Positions 42,369-51,233 of a stretch of DNA of 58,444 nucleotides are shown in pieces. Numbering within the stretch: the stretch's first letter is position 1; each line of letters starts with the position of its first letter. The notes beneath the pieces were generated by a model. The model was not told where the DNA came from and searched no databases. It worked only from the letters and a program-made list of their open reading frames with translations. A program made the translations under genes and the position numbers. The stretch spans positions 1 to 58,444 of the forward strand of contig CALWUJ010000011.1 of the NCBI GenBank assembly GCA_944384725.1, written 5' to 3'. This stretch comes from an uncultured Agathobaculum sp. Lineage in GTDB: Bacteria > Bacillota > Clostridia > Oscillospirales > Butyricicoccaceae.

Positions 42369-42748
42369 TGTTCCAGTTTAATACAGCTATCGCCAGCATC
42401 ACCGGAAACGGGGATGAGGCGGCATTCGTACACCATATTTGGTACTGGGTTGTATGGAATCGTGCGCGGGAGAAAAATCTGCGGGACGGAAAGTATTGGA
42501 CATATTCCAGCTTGCAGGACTTTTGTAAAGATGGTTTGTTCGATTATCTCACCCCACGCCAGATAGAGCGGATCATACGCAACTGCGTTGCGAAAGGATT
42601 GATCGAGACAGCTTGCTATAACGAGGATGGACGCGATCAGACCAAGTGGTACACAGTTACCGATTTGGTTCTTTGCATTTGCTGCAAGACGAGGTCGAGC
42701 GCTGGGGCGACGAGATGGCTGCAAGACTGGAGGGACGATAAATGCTGA
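42365..42748 (+). CDS. Truncated replication-type protein fused out of frame at a deletion scar
   Basis: The first 100 or so residues (AAFVHHIWYWVVWNRAREKNLRDGKYWTYSSLQDFCKDGLFDYLTPRQIERIIRNCVAKGLIE...KWYTVTD) match the winged-helix N-terminal domain of phage replication initiators. The rest (LVLCICCKTRSS...) is not protein-like. In another frame the same bases from about 42,664 read SLHLLQDEVERWGDEMAARLEGR and stop exactly at the ATG of the tail gene. Two broken genes therefore meet here. The ATG overlaps the previous stop (ATGA). The protein may be made but is unlikely to work in replication. Confidence 0.75.
   Translation: MMFQFNTAIASITGNGDEAAFVHHIWYWVVWNRAREKNLRDGKYWTYSSLQDFCKDGLFDYLTPRQIERIIRNCVAKGLIETACYNEDGRDQTKWYTVTDLVLCICCKTRSSAGATRWLQDWRDDKC
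42664..42741 (+). pseudogene. 3' remnant of a gene upstream of the tail terminator
   Basis: The frame ending at TAA 42739-42741 reads a soluble helix (LLQDEVERWGDEMAARLEGR). It carries the ribosome site GGAGGG of the next gene and abuts its ATG, as intact phage genes do. No start exists in this frame. It is probably the end of a head-tail joining protein. Confidence 0.6.
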
Positions 42749-43209
42749 AAATCAAAGAGATCATGGACGGGATCAACGCTATCCTCGTCCGGCTCTACCC
42801 TGACCGCGCGGTGTACGTCGATGTGCTGCCCGAGCAGTTCGAGCGGCCGAGCTTTTTCCTGCGTCCGGAGGGGCGCAAGATCACCTCGCGCACGGCGGCG
42901 GTGGTCGAGGTCGAGCAGATGATCACGGTACAGTGCGCCGATGAGGTAGGCGACCGGTACGAAACCCAAACCGCCCGCCTGTACGACGTGACCGAAACGC
43001 TGACCGCTGCGTTTTTGCAGCGCGGCGCGCTTCATTGCGGCGACCGGCATCTGACCGCCGACCGCGTCGATGTGTCGCGGTCGCTTGACATCGCGGATGT
43101 GACAATCACCGTGATTTACGAGGATGACCGCCCGGCAGCGCCCATCACGCAGCCGCTCATCACGGACGTGGCTTTCGGCGCGCAGCCGAGCCAGACAAAG
43201 GAGGAATAA
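42742..43209 (+). CDS. Phage tail terminator family protein
   Basis: This 155-residue protein is of the tail-terminator/completion type that precedes the sheath gene in PBSX-like clusters. It has an IKEIMDGINAILVRLYPDRAVYVDVLPEQFERPSFFL segment and the VVEVEQMITVQCADE strand pair. It should cap the tail tube and end sheath assembly. GGAGGG lies ahead of the ATG. It is the first intact structural gene; nothing for a head lies upstream. Confidence 0.8.
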   Translation: MLKIKEIMDGINAILVRLYPDRAVYVDVLPEQFERPSFFLRPEGRKITSRTAAVVEVEQMITVQCADEVGDRYETQTARLYDVTETLTAAFLQRGALHCGDRHLTADRVDVSRSLDIADVTITVIYEDDRPAAPITQPLITDVAFGAQPSQTKEE

Positions 43210-43212
43210 GGC

Positions 43213-44268
43213 ATGGGACTGCCTTCGATTGATATTTCATTCCAGACCGCCGCGCAGCTGACGATCGCCATGGGCGACAAGGGCTATGTCGGCGTGATCG
43301 TGCGCGACACCACGCAGACGGGCGCGCACTACCTGCCGCGCGTGGGCAAAATCCCCGAAGCGCTCAGCGAGGAAAACCGCGCCTACCTGACGCGCACCTT
43401 CCTCGGCTACATCAACCCGCCCAAGGCGGTGTATCTGTATGTCACCGACGCGGAGGATACAAACCTCGCCAAGGCGCTCGCGTACTTTGAGACGCAGGAG
43501 GTCGATTATCTGGTCGGCCCGCCCGATCTGACCGAGGACGAAGCGCAGGCGATGGTGATGTGGCTCAAGGAGGTGCGCGCGGCGCACAGCCATATCAAGT
43601 GCGTGCTGCCCAAGACGGTGGCGGACTATGACCCGGTCATCAACTTCGACGCGGACGGCATGACCGACGGCGAGGACGATTTCACGGCGGCGCAGTACTG
43701 CTCGCGCATGGCGGGCCTGATTGCGGGCACGCCGTGGACGATGAGCGCGACCTACGCGCCGCTGCCCGAGCTGACCGACATCACCCGGCTGGACAAGGAG
43801 ACAGCGGACGCCGCCATTGACGCGGGCAAGCTGATCCTCATCCACGACGGGCGGCAGGTTAAAATCGCGCGAGCGGTTAACTCACTAACCACGACCCTGC
43901 TTGACCACGGCGCGATTTTTCAGAAGATCAAGGCGCTGGAGGTCATCGACCGCGTGGACGCGGACTTCCGCGCGACCATCGAGGACACCTTTATCGGCAA
44001 GTTCGCCAACACCTACGACAACCGCATGCTGCTCGTGACGGCAGGCCGCAGCTATTTCCAGACGCTGGAGGCGGCGGGCATTCTGCTTGAGGGCGGCTCG
44101 TCGCTCGACATCGACACCGAGGCCGTGCGCGATTATCTGGGAGACGCGGGCGAGGAGATGAGCGATGACGAGCTGCGACACGCGGACACCGGCTCGCATG
44201 TGTTCCTCGTGGGCAAGTTCACGATCGTGGACGCGATCGAAGATGTCACGATGCATATCACGGTATAA
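43213..44268 (+). CDS. Contractile tail sheath protein (XkdK-like)
   Basis: The 351-residue protein (MGLPSIDISFQTAAQLTIAMGDKGYVGVIVRD...) is a short-form tail sheath of the XkdK class. The C-terminal third (DYLGDAGEEMSDDELRHADTGSHVFLVGKFTIVDAIEDVTMHITV) is the conserved sheath domain that knits subunits together. The sheath shortens to drive the tube through the target envelope. AAAGGAGG precedes the ATG. It proves a contractile tail. Confidence 0.93.
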   Translation: MGLPSIDISFQTAAQLTIAMGDKGYVGVIVRDTTQTGAHYLPRVGKIPEALSEENRAYLTRTFLGYINPPKAVYLYVTDAEDTNLAKALAYFETQEVDYLVGPPDLTEDEAQAMVMWLKEVRAAHSHIKCVLPKTVADYDPVINFDADGMTDGEDDFTAAQYCSRMAGLIAGTPWTMSATYAPLPELTDITRLDKETADAAIDAGKLILIHDGRQVKIARAVNSLTTTLLDHGAIFQKIKALEVIDRVDADFRATIEDTFIGKFANTYDNRMLLVTAGRSYFQTLEAAGILLEGGSSLDIDTEAVRDYLGDAGEEMSDDELRHADTGSHVFLVGKFTIVDAIEDVTMHITV

Positions 44269-44283
44269 AGGGGAGGTGCAGAC

Positions 44284-44727
44284 ATGAGTGCAAGCATGGA
44301 TTCTGCTTCGCGCGTCATTTCGGGTACGCACGGGCAGGCGTGGATGGACGATGAGCTGTGCGGCGAGACGCTCGGTATGCAGGCCAAGGTCGCAGCAAAC
44401 AAAGAGGAAGTGCCGATGTGCTGCCAGTTCATGGTAGATACCAAGCTGATGAGCGCCAAGGGCACGGGCACGATTCGTTTCCACAAGGTCAATTCCCGCA
44501 TGGCGATCAAGATGAGCGACAACCTGAAAGCGGGCAAGGACACGCGCGTCAAGCTGATCTCGTTGCTCGACGACCCGGATTCCTACGGCGCAGAGCGCGT
44601 GGTCATTTACGACGCATCGTTTGATGACCTGACGCTCGCGGACTGGGAGCTGGCTTCTAAGGGTCAGATCGAGTGTCCGTTTACGTTCACCAAATGGGAT
44701 TTTCTTGATTTGATTCAGCCACGATAA
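44284..44727 (+). CDS. Tail tube protein (XkdM-like)
   Basis: This 147-residue protein is an XkdM-like tail tube. It has GTHGQAWMDDELCGETLGMQAKVAANKEEV and the GTGTIRFHKVNSR strand. GGGGAGG lies ahead of the ATG. It is made in many copies to form the inner tube inside the sheath. Tail tubes are also what some SIR2 defence proteins (DSR2) detect, which is of note because a SIR2 protein lies in this same element; any link is speculation. Confidence 0.93.
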   Translation: MSASMDSASRVISGTHGQAWMDDELCGETLGMQAKVAANKEEVPMCCQFMVDTKLMSAKGTGTIRFHKVNSRMAIKMSDNLKAGKDTRVKLISLLDDPDSYGAERVVIYDASFDDLTLADWELASKGQIECPFTFTKWDFLDLIQPR

Positions 44728-44742
44728 CAGGAGGAAACGATT

Positions 44743-45147
44743 ATGACAGAGAAAAAGCAAAATCCTAACCCGACCACGGTCGAACGCCTGCTGGGCGCAT
44801 GCAAGCGTGCACCCGTTGAGCAGCTTTTACAGTTTAAGAGCTGGACGGACGCGGACGGCAATCCGGTCGTGTTCCGCATCCGCGAGCTGAACTTTAACAA
44901 GGTGCGCGAGATCCAGCAGATGTCGAGCGGCGCAGATTTTGCCGCGGCGATCATCACGGCGGGCGTGGTCGAACCCAACCTGCGCGACGAGCGTTTGCAG
45001 CAGGCGTGCGGCGCAGTAACGCCATACGAGGTGGTGCGTAAGATGCTGCGCGCGGGTGAGATCGAGGACTTGCAGGCCGCGATCGAGAAGCTGTCCGGTT
45101 ACCGCGGCTCTACGCTGCAGATCTTGGCGGACATCGAAAAAAACTGA
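44743..45147 (+). CDS. Tail assembly chaperone, short form (XkdN-like)
   Basis: The 134-residue protein is XkdN-like (MTEKKQNPNPTTVERLLGACKRAPVEQLLQF...). It corresponds to lambda gpG: it coats the tape measure before tube assembly. AGGAGG precedes the ATG. Its final codons are GAA AAA AAC TGA, so a slippery heptamer sits right at the stop. A longer form is made by -1 frameshift (next entry). Confidence 0.9.
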   Translation: MTEKKQNPNPTTVERLLGACKRAPVEQLLQFKSWTDADGNPVVFRIRELNFNKVREIQQMSSGADFAAAIITAGVVEPNLRDERLQQACGAVTPYEVVRKMLRAGEIEDLQAAIEKLSGYRGSTLQILADIEKN

Positions 45148-45353
45148 GAGAGGACGACGAGACGTTTTTGATGTACCTGCTCTTTCGGCAGCATCACGTC
45201 TTGCCGTCCGACTATCTGAAGCTCCCGCCCGGCGAGAAGCTGGTGCTGCAAGCGTTTGTCATGGCCGAGTGCCTGCCCAAGGCGCTCGAGGGCATCCGCT
45301 GGCGGGCGGAGAGCGAAAAACTGCACCGGGAGGAGGCCGCCGCCCATGCCTGA
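44743..45353 (+). CDS. Tail assembly chaperone, -1 frameshift product (G-T type)
   Basis: A -1 shift at A-AAA-AAC (45138-45144) passes the TGA and enters a frame that is open to 45353. It adds about 69 residues (LREDDETFLMYLLFRQHHVLPSDYL...). The product would have about 203 residues. The added part has no ribosome site of its own and ends 8 bases inside the tape-measure gene. This is the conserved G/GT arrangement of long-tailed phages. The downstream part also resembles the short XkdN-second ORF of Clostridia prophages. Confidence 0.8.
45138..45144 (+). promoter_or_regulatory. Slippery heptamer for -1 frameshift
   Basis: A AAA AAC is in the zero-frame phase needed for -1 slippage (GAA AAA AAC), immediately before the TGA stop. 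Confidence 0.8.
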
Positions 45354-47556
45354 CGTTTCGATTGCGCTGAGCGCGAAGGACAAGGTTTCATCCATTCTGA
45401 AAAAGGTCGGCCAGATTTCGGGCGAAACCGCCGACGAGATCGATAAGCTGCAGGACAGCCTGGACACGCTTTCGAGCGCAAAGGTAGACCTGAAAACCAA
45501 TCTGGACAAGGTTCGCCAGCAGGTGAGCGAGGCGCGCAAGGAGTTCCGCAAGCTGGGCGACTCGGTCAGCGAGCAGAATTACAAGGATAAGCTGTCCGAG
45601 CTGGAAAAGCTCGAGCAGCAGTATTATGCGGTGTCCAAGAGCATCCGCATGGTGGAAAACGAGGAAACCTCGCTTGCGGGTACGCGCAGCAAGCTGTCCA
45701 ACCGCGAAGCGGGCGGCAGCTCCGGCTCAATGCTGGGCACGGTTGGCTCGGCGCTGGCGACTGCGGGCTTTGGCGACATGCTGAGCAATAGCCTGTCCGG
45801 TGCGGCGGGAGCGTTCTTCGGCTCATACTACGGCACGACCGATGGTGCGGCGATTCAGTCTGTGCTGGGCAGTGCAATCTCGGGTGCTACCATGGGTGCG
45901 TCCGCAGGCATGATGGTAGGCGGCCCAGCGGCAGCCGGGATTGGTGCGGCAGTCGGTGGGTTAGTTGGCGCGGTGTCCGGCGGCATCGAGGCCGCAACAC
46001 AGAAATTTGAAAGCCGCGACGAGGCGTTCAAAAGCTATGTGCAGGATCGGTACAACGCCGTGCAGGAGCGTCGTGACGAAGAATTATCCGGCGGAAGCTC
46101 GATTGCAGGTCAGCGTGAGATGGATCAAATGGCTTTTACAACGCTATTCGGCAATGCTGATACAGCGCAAAACTATTTGGAACAAGTTAGAGTGATGGGC
46201 GCTGAAACGCCATTTCAGTATGAGGATTTGACACAAATCAGTCGAACCTTAACTGCGTTTGGATATTCTGTGGACGAACTAATTCCAACCATGACAGCAC
46301 TTGGTGATGCCGGTTCTGCAAATGGAATGACTACGGATGCGATAAACGAAATGGCGCAAGCACTTGGCTATATGCGGTCATCTAATTTGGTTTATCGTGA
46401 GCAATTGGGCATTTTCCAGCGTCGAGGCGTTGATGCGGCAGGTGCCGTGGCAGAGGCAAAGGGTATGAGCATTGACGAAGTGTACTCTGCGATTACGCGG
46501 GGCGACTTAGGCGGTGTGGAAATATCTGAAATTCTGACAAAGTATATGGAAGAAACTTATCAAGGTGCAATGGATATCCAATCCAAGACCTTTGAGGGTT
46601 TAGCGTCTACGTTAGAGGATGCAAATGCTGAACTGCAAAATGCGGCGGGTAGAGGTTATAACGAGGAAAAGAAAATCGGCATGTCCGACCAGATCGACTG
46701 GCTCGAAGGCGAAGCCGGGCAGAAGATGATGGAGATGAACGAGCAGATAGGCCGGGCAAAAGCTGAGGCGGAAAATCTCCAGCAGCAAATGTATCAGGAT
46801 GTGTTCAACGGTATGTTCAACGGCGAAATTCCTGCGGATATGGATGCCCGAATTGCGGCGCAGGTCGAAGATTTGCACCAGCGATACATGAATGCAATGG
46901 CTACCATCGAAAGTTCAGTATCATCCAATGAAGAGGTGTTTGCAGCAAGCGAAGAATTAGCCACGCTCAAGGGTGCGGCAGAGGAGCTTGCTTACAATAC
47001 TTATATGACTTCCGACGCAGCTGACACGATGACAGCCGCTAATATCGCTTTGGCAGATAGTATCGCCGCCAGTGCTGGGGATGCATATGAAAATGCGGGC
47101 TATTCGGTTAGCGAAAAGCTGACGCAAGGCATCACCCGTCACATTAACAGCTATACACCGCCACCGATTAAAGTGCCGGTGCTGTACGAAAGTGTATCTA
47201 CCAGCGGCGGTATTGCTGCGGGCGCATCTGCTCGCACGTCGATCGGTACGTCTAGCGGCACAATCACCAGCTCGCACCTGACCGGCACAACCACAGGCTC
47301 GCACCTGACCGGCGCGACCTCGCCCTATCGTGCCATCGGCGAAGACCGCGTGCCGCGTGACAACATGCTCTATCTGCTGCACGAGGGCGAGCGCGTGCTG
47401 ACCGCGCGCGAAGTGCGGGCGCAGGATCAGGGCGGCACGGGCGGCGTCAACATCTACATGGGCGGCAACTACACCGTTCGGCAGGACAGCGACATCGGCG
47501 CGATCGCCGAGGCGGTCGCGGCGCGTATCATGGCGCAGGTGCGTATTCTGCGCTGA
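45346..47556 (+). CDS. Tail tape measure protein
   Basis: The 736-residue protein sets tail length. It has an N-terminal coiled coil (about 15-110), a Gly/Ala-rich hydrophobic stretch (about 125-220), a long helical middle and a C-terminal end with VPRDNMLYLLHEGERVLTAREVRAQ, a motif typical of this class. Length predicts a tail near 110 nm by the usual 0.15 nm per residue. GGGAGG precedes the ATG at 45346. Bases about 46,080-47,060 are visibly richer in A and T than both sides, so the middle was probably swapped in. Confidence 0.92.
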   Translation: MPDVSIALSAKDKVSSILKKVGQISGETADEIDKLQDSLDTLSSAKVDLKTNLDKVRQQVSEARKEFRKLGDSVSEQNYKDKLSELEKLEQQYYAVSKSIRMVENEETSLAGTRSKLSNREAGGSSGSMLGTVGSALATAGFGDMLSNSLSGAAGAFFGSYYGTTDGAAIQSVLGSAISGATMGASAGMMVGGPAAAGIGAAVGGLVGAVSGGIEAATQKFESRDEAFKSYVQDRYNAVQERRDEELSGGSSIAGQREMDQMAFTTLFGNADTAQNYLEQVRVMGAETPFQYEDLTQISRTLTAFGYSVDELIPTMTALGDAGSANGMTTDAINEMAQALGYMRSSNLVYREQLGIFQRRGVDAAGAVAEAKGMSIDEVYSAITRGDLGGVEISEILTKYMEETYQGAMDIQSKTFEGLASTLEDANAELQNAAGRGYNEEKKIGMSDQIDWLEGEAGQKMMEMNEQIGRAKAEAENLQQQMYQDVFNGMFNGEIPADMDARIAAQVEDLHQRYMNAMATIESSVSSNEEVFAASEELATLKGAAEELAYNTYMTSDAADTMTAANIALADSIAASAGDAYENAGYSVSEKLTQGITRHINSYTPPPIKVPVLYESVSTSGGIAAGASARTSIGTSSGTITSSHLTGTTTGSHLTGATSPYRAIGEDRVPRDNMLYLLHEGERVLTAREVRAQDQGGTGGVNIYMGGNYTVRQDSDIGAIAEAVAARIMAQVRILR

Positions 47557-47583
47557 TCACATCGGGAAAGGAGGAACGCCCCT

Positions 47584-48348
47584 ATGTCCATCACAGGCGG
47601 CATCATCATCGGCGGCGCCGTCATCGGCAATATGGTCGGCACGCTGGCCGCCCAACAGGCGGCAGCCTATCGCCCCCGCAAGCGCCGCATCATTTTCGTT
47701 AACCTGACCACCGGACAGGAGGTCGTGCTGCCGGTCACGCCCAAGGAATATATCATCGACCGCGGCGTGAACATCGAGACGGTCAACCTCACCGGCTTCG
47801 GGGACGTGCATCTCGCGGGCGACCGCACGCTGTTCACCGAGCGGCTGGAGTTCATGCTGCCCGTGCAGGCGTACCCCTTTAACGACCCGACCACGGTGCT
47901 GGAGCCGTTCCATTATATCGACTTTTTCGAGCTGACGAGCGACAACAAGCAGGTGTGCCGGTTCATCGTCTCGGACAGCCGCACGCAGTGCGAGGTGCTG
48001 CTGGAAAACCTGCAATACCGCCAGCAGGAGGGCACGGGTGATTACTACTGCGTGTTGACCATGCGGCGGCACCGTCAGCCGAACCCCGTGCGACTGGTGG
48101 GTGACGAGGGCACGTCCTCCGGACAAACGGCGACCGTGTCCACACCCGCCCGCGCAACCACAACGCCCGCGCAGACTGCGGTGCAGAACCACACGGTGCA
48201 GCCGGGGGACACACTTTCCGGCATCTGCCGCAAGTATTACGGCAACGCGAACCTATACCCCAAACTCGCCGCCTATAACGGCATCCCCAATCCCAACCTC
48301 ATCTACGACGGGAGCGTTCTCAAAATCCCGCCCGCGTCGGCGCTGTAA
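47584..48348 (+). CDS. LysM tail protein (XkdP-like)
   Basis: The 254-residue protein has an N-terminal structural domain (RRIIFVNLTTGQEVVLPVTPKEYIIDRGVNIETVNLTGFGDVHLAGDRTL) and a C-terminal LysM (HTVQPGDTLSGICRKYYGNANLYPKLAAYNGI). It sits at the base of the tail and probably binds peptidoglycan. AAAGGAGG lies ahead of the ATG. Order after the tape measure is as in PBSX. Confidence 0.92.
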   Translation: MSITGGIIIGGAVIGNMVGTLAAQQAAAYRPRKRRIIFVNLTTGQEVVLPVTPKEYIIDRGVNIETVNLTGFGDVHLAGDRTLFTERLEFMLPVQAYPFNDPTTVLEPFHYIDFFELTSDNKQVCRFIVSDSRTQCEVLLENLQYRQQEGTGDYYCVLTMRRHRQPNPVRLVGDEGTSSGQTATVSTPARATTTPAQTAVQNHTVQPGDTLSGICRKYYGNANLYPKLAAYNGIPNPNLIYDGSVLKIPPASAL

Positions 48349-48362
48349 AGGGGGCGGGAACT

Positions 48363-49370
48363 ATGGAGCAATACCAATATGTGCACCCGTGGGTGCATGT
48401 TCGCAATGACCAGGGCGAGTGGGACGTGTCGCACATGTTCCGGCGCATCGCATGGTCGGGCGACGTGGACAGCGTGTGCCGGTCACTCGAACTGGAGATG
48501 ATTGTCTCGGCCACCGACCCGCGTTTGCCCTACGTCTATCTGCCGCTTGCGGGCGGCATTTCGATGGGCGTGGGCGATCAGACGCTGTTTGCCGGGGTGG
48601 TGGCCAGCAAGGACAAATCAACCGACGCATCCACGATGTCGGTCACCTGCTACGACTTCGGTTTTTATCTGAAGAACAGCCGCGCGAGCCGCAAGTACAC
48701 GGGCGAGACGCCCGAAACCATCACACGGCAGCTGTGCAGCACTTATGGCGTGCCGGTCGGGTCGCTGGCGCAGACGGGCGTCGCCATTCGGCGCAAGTTT
48801 TCGGCCACCGAGGTTTACCGCATCATCGACACGGCCTACACGCTGGCGAGCCAGCAAACCGGCAAGAAGTATCTGCTGCGGTTTTCCGGGCTGCGGCTGA
48901 ATGTCATCGAGCGCACGGTGACGCCGCAATCCGTGATTTTGCAGCGCGGGACGAATTTGCAGACCGCGACCTACGGTGAGAGCATCGAGAACATGAAAAA
49001 CCGCGTCATCATCGTGAACAGCGACGGCAACTTTGTGCGTGAGATTTCCGACAACCCAGCGGTCAAACGGTACGGCCTGCTGGCCGACGTGCTGACGCAG
49101 TCGGACGGCGAGGACGCGACCGCCGAGGCAAAAGAAATCCTCGCGGACAATGGCGTCGAGCGGCGCGCCAGCGTGACCTGTCTTGGGCATACCAAACTCA
49201 TCACCGGCAACACGATTTATATTGTCGAGCCTTACACTGGCCTTGCGAACACCTGCTGGATCGACGAGGACACGCACGTCTGGCAAAACGGGGTGTACAC
49301 CTGCCGCCTGACGCTGAATTTCAAGAACGAGATGCGCGAGAGCGAGAGCGGAAGCGAGGTGGAGACATGA
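48363..49370 (+). CDS. Baseplate hub protein (XkdQ-like)
   Basis: This 335-residue protein matches XkdQ, the hub protein related to gpD/gp27. Features include VHVRNDQGEWDVSHMFRRIAWSGDVDSVCRSLELEM and the LGHTKLITGNTIYIVEPYTGL end. It forms the ring that joins tube and baseplate. AAAGGGGG precedes the ATG. It overlaps the next gene by 4 bases. Confidence 0.9.
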   Translation: MEQYQYVHPWVHVRNDQGEWDVSHMFRRIAWSGDVDSVCRSLELEMIVSATDPRLPYVYLPLAGGISMGVGDQTLFAGVVASKDKSTDASTMSVTCYDFGFYLKNSRASRKYTGETPETITRQLCSTYGVPVGSLAQTGVAIRRKFSATEVYRIIDTAYTLASQQTGKKYLLRFSGLRLNVIERTVTPQSVILQRGTNLQTATYGESIENMKNRVIIVNSDGNFVREISDNPAVKRYGLLADVLTQSDGEDATAEAKEILADNGVERRASVTCLGHTKLITGNTIYIVEPYTGLANTCWIDEDTHVWQNGVYTCRLTLNFKNEMRESESGSEVET

Positions 49371-49642
49371 GCCAGGTAGCCGAGTTGGCACGCTGCCTGC
49401 CCGACCCAAACGCAGCGAAGGCCAATGGCACGGGCGCGGCGCTGATGTTCGGCCACGTGACAAAGGACACCCAGCACGACGGTGAGGTCGCGGTGCAGGC
49501 GGACGGTTTGCCCCTCGATGAGGACGATTTGGGCTTTGCAGCTGGCTTGCGGCGCGGCGTTTCGCGCGGCGACCGTGTGCTGCTGCTGCGCTCGGCAGAC
49601 CGGCAGCACTACGATGTGCTGCTCATCATGGAAGGAGGGTAA
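49367..49642 (+). CDS. Baseplate protein, DUF2577 family
   Basis: The 91-residue protein (VAELARCLPDPNAAKANGTGAALMFGHVTKD) belongs to DUF2577, between XkdQ and XkdS in PBSX-type clusters. It is probably the hub spike's small partner. Its ATG overlaps the XkdQ stop. Confidence 0.85.
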   Translation: MSQVAELARCLPDPNAAKANGTGAALMFGHVTKDTQHDGEVAVQADGLPLDEDDLGFAAGLRRGVSRGDRVLLLRSADRQHYDVLLIMEGG

Positions 49643-49645
49643 GCC

Positions 49646-50086
49646 ATGGCCGAGGAAAGTATTTTCCCGTTTTTGCAGCCGACGGCAGCCGCCCCGGCAG
49701 CAGAGCTGCCCGTGCTGCGCGAGTGCGCGTGGGATTTTGCAAACGACGTTCCCATCTTGCGGCAGGGCGTGCCGGTCGTGGTCGAGCGGGCGGAGGCGGT
49801 TGCGGTGTGGGCGTGGAACGCGCTGCACACCGAGCGGTTTCTCTGGCCATGCTTTTCGTCGAACTACGGCAACGAAACCTACATGCTGATTGGGCAGGGC
49901 TATCAGGCGGAGACCAAGCGCGCCGAGGTGCAGCGCTACATCGAAGAGTGCTTGCTCGCCTGTCCTTATATCACAGCGGTGACCGGCACGACGATCGCCG
50001 TGGTGGGCGACCGGCTCACGGCCGGCTTTGCCATCCAAAGCGTGTACGGTGAGGTGAAAATGGAGGTGGAAACCGATGTCGGATAA
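49646..50086 (+). CDS. Baseplate wedge protein (XkdS-like, DUF2634)
   Basis: The 146-residue protein matches DUF2634 (gp25-like). It has the YMLIGQGYQAETKRAEVQRYIEECLLACPYITAV segment. It helps start sheath assembly on the baseplate. GGAGGG lies ahead of the ATG. Overlaps the next gene by 11 bases. Confidence 0.88.
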   Translation: MAEESIFPFLQPTAAAPAAELPVLRECAWDFANDVPILRQGVPVVVERAEAVAVWAWNALHTERFLWPCFSSNYGNETYMLIGQGYQAETKRAEVQRYIEECLLACPYITAVTGTTIAVVGDRLTAGFAIQSVYGEVKMEVETDVG

Positions 50087-51233
50087 AACCGAAACGCTGC
50101 AAACGCAGCTGGACGCGCTGAAAGCGACCCTGCTTGCGCAGGACTTCGACAGCCTGACGCCCGAGAGCATCCAAGACATGCTGCGCGCCTTTCTCTCGGA
50201 CGAGCTGGGGCTGTACACGGGCGAGGGAAGTCTGCTGCAAATCATCCTTGCACCCGGCGCGTATGTGTTCTGGGAGGGCTTGCAGGCGCTGCGCGCGCAG
50301 GTGCCGATTTCGTTTGTGGACGAGACGAGCGGGCGCTTCATCGACAAAAACGCGGCGGGCTACGGCATCACGCGCAAGCCCGGCACGGTGGCGAGTGTTC
50401 TGCTGACTTTCACCGGCTCTGCGGGTACGACCGTTCCGGCGGGCACGCTGTGCGTCACGCAGGACGGGCTGGGCTTTGCGACCGACGAAGCGCTGACGCT
50501 GGACGAGGACGGCCGCGGCACGGTCACGGCGACGGCGGACGCGGTCGGCACGGCGTATAACGTCCCCGCGGGCGCGATTGTCAGCATGCAGCAGGCAGTG
50601 AGCGGTGTGACCGCCCTCACCAACGAAGAAGCCGCCGCGGGCGGCACCGATCCGGAGACGGACGCGGCACTGTTTGCCCGTCTGGACGCATACAAAAAGA
50701 CGCCGCCGACCTCGGGGAACGACCGGCACTATCACCAGTGGGCGCTTGCGGTCAACGGTGTGGGCGCGGCATCGGTCATCCGTTGCTGGGACGGGCCGGG
50801 CACGGTCAAGGTCATCATCGCGGACATGGCGCTGCGGCCCGTGGAAGAGGAGCTGCGCGCCGAAGTCGCGGCCTACATCGAGACGCAGCGGCCGGTCACC
50901 GCCGAGGTGACGGTCGAGAGCGCGGCGGGTGTGCCGGTTACGGTCAGTGTAACGGTGACCACGGATGGAACGGTGTCCAAATTGAACACCGAAAAGGAGT
51001 TAACCGAACGGCTGGCTGAATATCTGGGCGAGATCGCGTTCACCGAGGGTGCAGAGGTGGTGTACAACCGTGTGCTGGCGCTTGTGATGGGCTTGCCGGG
51101 CGTGACCGACTGCGCGGATCTGCTGGTGGGCGGCGGCACGGATAATGTGCCGCTGGACGCGAATGAAATCCCGATGCTTGGCACGGTGACGGTAAACGGC
51201 ATCGCAGAGGAGGCATCAGACGATGGCGCGTAA
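50076..51233 (+). CDS. Baseplate J family protein (XkdT-like)
   Basis: The 385-residue protein is a baseplate J/gp47 wedge. It has KNAAGYGITRKPGTVASVLLTFTGSAGTTVPAGTLC, then GTDPETDAALFARLDAYKKTPPTSGNDRHYHQWALAVNGVGAASVI, the family's signature. It forms the arms of the baseplate. Full length. Confidence 0.93.
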   Translation: MSDKTETLQTQLDALKATLLAQDFDSLTPESIQDMLRAFLSDELGLYTGEGSLLQIILAPGAYVFWEGLQALRAQVPISFVDETSGRFIDKNAAGYGITRKPGTVASVLLTFTGSAGTTVPAGTLCVTQDGLGFATDEALTLDEDGRGTVTATADAVGTAYNVPAGAIVSMQQAVSGVTALTNEEAAAGGTDPETDAALFARLDAYKKTPPTSGNDRHYHQWALAVNGVGAASVIRCWDGPGTVKVIIADMALRPVEEELRAEVAAYIETQRPVTAEVTVESAAGVPVTVSVTVTTDGTVSKLNTEKELTERLAEYLGEIAFTEGAEVVYNRVLALVMGLPGVTDCADLLVGGGTDNVPLDANEIPMLGTVTVNGIAEEASDDGA

